Of a stretch of DNA of 64,000 bases, positions 62,843 through 64,000 are shown piece after piece. The stretch covers positions 372,001 to 436,000 of the forward strand of contig JBQDYD010000003.1 in assembly GCA_051967755.1 (NCBI GenBank), in the 5' to 3' direction. The first letter of the stretch is position 1. Each line of letters begins with the position of its first letter. This DNA is from UBA1672 sp051967755. Lineage in GTDB: Bacteria; Pseudomonadota; Alphaproteobacteria; Micavibrionales; Micavibrionaceae. The notes below the pieces were generated by a model, which saw nothing but the letters and a program-made list of their open reading frames with translations, had not been told where the DNA came from and did no database searches. Made by a program: the position numbers and the translations under genes.

Positions 62843-63961
62843 TTAGGCAACCGCATCTAATGATGAAACGAAGTCGAGGTTTAGTGATTCTGCCACGGCT
62901 TCGTTTGTAACTTTCCCCTGACAAATATTTAACCCATTACGGAAGTTTTCATCTTCTGATAGTGCGTTTTTCCACCCTTTATCGGCAAGTCTAAGCGCGT
63001 ATGGTAGAACAGAATGGTTAAGTGCCAGTGCGGAAGTAAGCGGAACAGCGCCCGGCATGTTTGCCACGCAGTAATGAACAACGTCATCTATCACATAAGT
63101 CGGCTCATCATGCGTAGTCGCTTTGCTTGTTTCAAGGCAACCGCCTTGGTCAATGGCGATATCTACGATAACGGAACCCTTTTTCATGGTCGGCAGCATA
63201 TCCTTACGAATCAGTTTTGGTGCAGATGCACCCGGGATCAGCACGGCCCCTATGACGAGGTCAGCTGCGGCAACTTCTCGTTCCAGAATATCCAGATTTG
63301 AATAAACAATATTTGCGCGACCGATAAAATATTCATCTAAAAAGCGCATACGCGGATTTGATTTTTCGAGGATGGTTACATTTGCACCCAAGCCTGTTGC
63401 CATTTGCGCAGCGTGGAAGCCTGAGACCCCTCCTCCGATAATCAGTACCTCTGCAGGCTTAACACCCGGAACGCCCCCTATAAGGCGCCCTAGGCCGCCC
63501 ATATGCTTTTGAAGGTAATACGCACCGACCTGCACAGACAGGCGCCCTGCAATTTCACTCATCGGTTCCAGTAAAGGCAAGCCATAACCATTGGGGCCTG
63601 TAACTGTTTCATAGGCAATTGCAACGCAACCCGAATCAATTAGACCTTTTGCTTGCGGTGCATCTGCCGCGAGGTGCAGATAGGTAAACAGGATTTGATC
63701 TTCCTGTAACATTTTACATTCTTGCGCTTGAGGTTCTTTGACCTTGATGATCATTTCTGATTTTTCAAAAATGTCTTTTGCCGTAGGCACAATCTTAGCG
63801 CCGGCTTCTTCATATGACTTATCTGTGAAATTAATCGCCGTCCCTGCACCTGATTCGATGATAACATCATGCCCTCTTGCCGTTAGTTCTTTTACAGATG
63901 ACGGTACAAGCCCCACTCTATGTTCTAGTGTTTTGATTTCTTTTGGCACACCGATAAGCAT
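62843..63961 (-). CDS. ald: Alanine dehydrogenase
   Basis: 372 aa NAD-dependent enzyme interconverting L-alanine and pyruvate plus ammonia. The N-terminus MLIGVPKEIKTLEHRVGLVP, ESGAG, FTYLHLAAD, the Rossmann motif VLIIGGGVSGFHAAQMATGLGA and VVDIAIDQGGC are all family markers. Length is normal. It allows use of alanine as carbon and nitrogen source or ammonia assimilation. The gene starts 39 bases from the window end; its promoter is outside or in that stretch. Confidence 0.97.
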   Translation of the reverse strand: MLIGVPKEIKTLEHRVGLVPSSVKELTARGHDVIIESGAGTAINFTDKSYEEAGAKIVPTAKDIFEKSEMIIKVKEPQAQECKMLQEDQILFTYLHLAADAPQAKGLIDSGCVAIAYETVTGPNGYGLPLLEPMSEIAGRLSVQVGAYYLQKHMGGLGRLIGGVPGVKPAEVLIIGGGVSGFHAAQMATGLGANVTILEKSNPRMRFLDEYFIGRANIVYSNLDILEREVAAADLVIGAVLIPGASAPKLIRKDMLPTMKKGSVIVDIAIDQGGCLETSKATTHDEPTYVIDDVVHYCVANMPGAVPLTSALALNHSVLPYALRLADKGWKNALSEDENFRNGLNICQGKVTNEAVAESLNLDFVSSLDAVA

Positions 63962-64000
63962 ATGACACTCCTTTTAGTTTTTATTATTTAAGCTGCTTTT

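Overview
The window is a 64 kb, moderately AT-rich stretch of a Gram-negative chromosome packed with housekeeping genes. The gene order is that of a free-living alphaproteobacterium: nuoA-N, birA, coaX, rnj, DUF1467, proS, lolCD, dnaE, rpsB-tsf-pyrH-frr-uppS-cdsA-dxr-rseP-bamA-skp-lpxD-fabZ-lpxA-lpxI-lpxB, gltA, gltX, comEC, lexA and trpC/D/G/E. A GAAC-N7-GAAC SOS box in front of lexA, a DUF1467 protein, LpxI instead of LpxH, and an Asp tRNA of alphaproteobacterial form agree. A deep-branching, Micavibrio- or Rhodospirillales-like lineage is my guess; it cannot be fixed without a tree.

Layout. (1) 1-5729: the 3' end of a periplasmic prolyl isomerase (PpiD/SurA type), then trpE, trpG, trpD and trpC on the plus strand, split by an antisense divergent-polysaccharide-deacetylase gene. 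(2) 5742-11605: SOS-controlled lexA, comEC on the opposite strand, gltX and gltA. (3) 11629-27959, all minus: the envelope and translation cluster, from rpsB/tsf through UMP kinase, ribosome recycling factor, undecaprenyl diphosphate synthase, CDP-DAG synthase and DXP reductoisomerase to two tandem RseP-type proteases, BamA, Skp and the lipid A enzymes LpxD, FabZ, LpxA, LpxI and LpxB. (4) 28142-39233, minus: dnaE, lolD, lolC/E, an archaeal/eukaryal-type proS, an exported unknown, DUF1467, RNase J, CoaX and BirA. (5) 39247-60334: the 14 complex I genes on the minus strand, interrupted in three places. A plus-strand unknown plus a minus-strand conserved exported protein lie between nuoJ and nuoI. 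A MazG-like pyrophosphohydrolase lies between nuoH and nuoG. A plus-strand purL-unknown-purQ operon and a YbjQ gene lie between nuoG and nuoF. (6) 60452-64000: two unknown genes behind a consensus sigma-70 promoter, tRNA-Asp(GUC), an exported peroxiredoxin-like protein and alanine dehydrogenase.

Together the genes serve outer-membrane biogenesis (lipid A, BAM, Skp, Lol), isoprenoid and phospholipid precursors, translation, replication and SOS control, tryptophan and purine synthesis, and respiration. I see no prophage, transposon, CRISPR array or defence island. The points most worth a second look are the xenologous ProRS sitting at the ancestral proS position, the PurS-PurL fusion with its own promoter and a 14-bp palindrome inside the nuo cluster, the tandem RseP paralogues, and the complex I modifications (His-rich NuoL insert, NuoH tail, embedded pyrophosphohydrolase).
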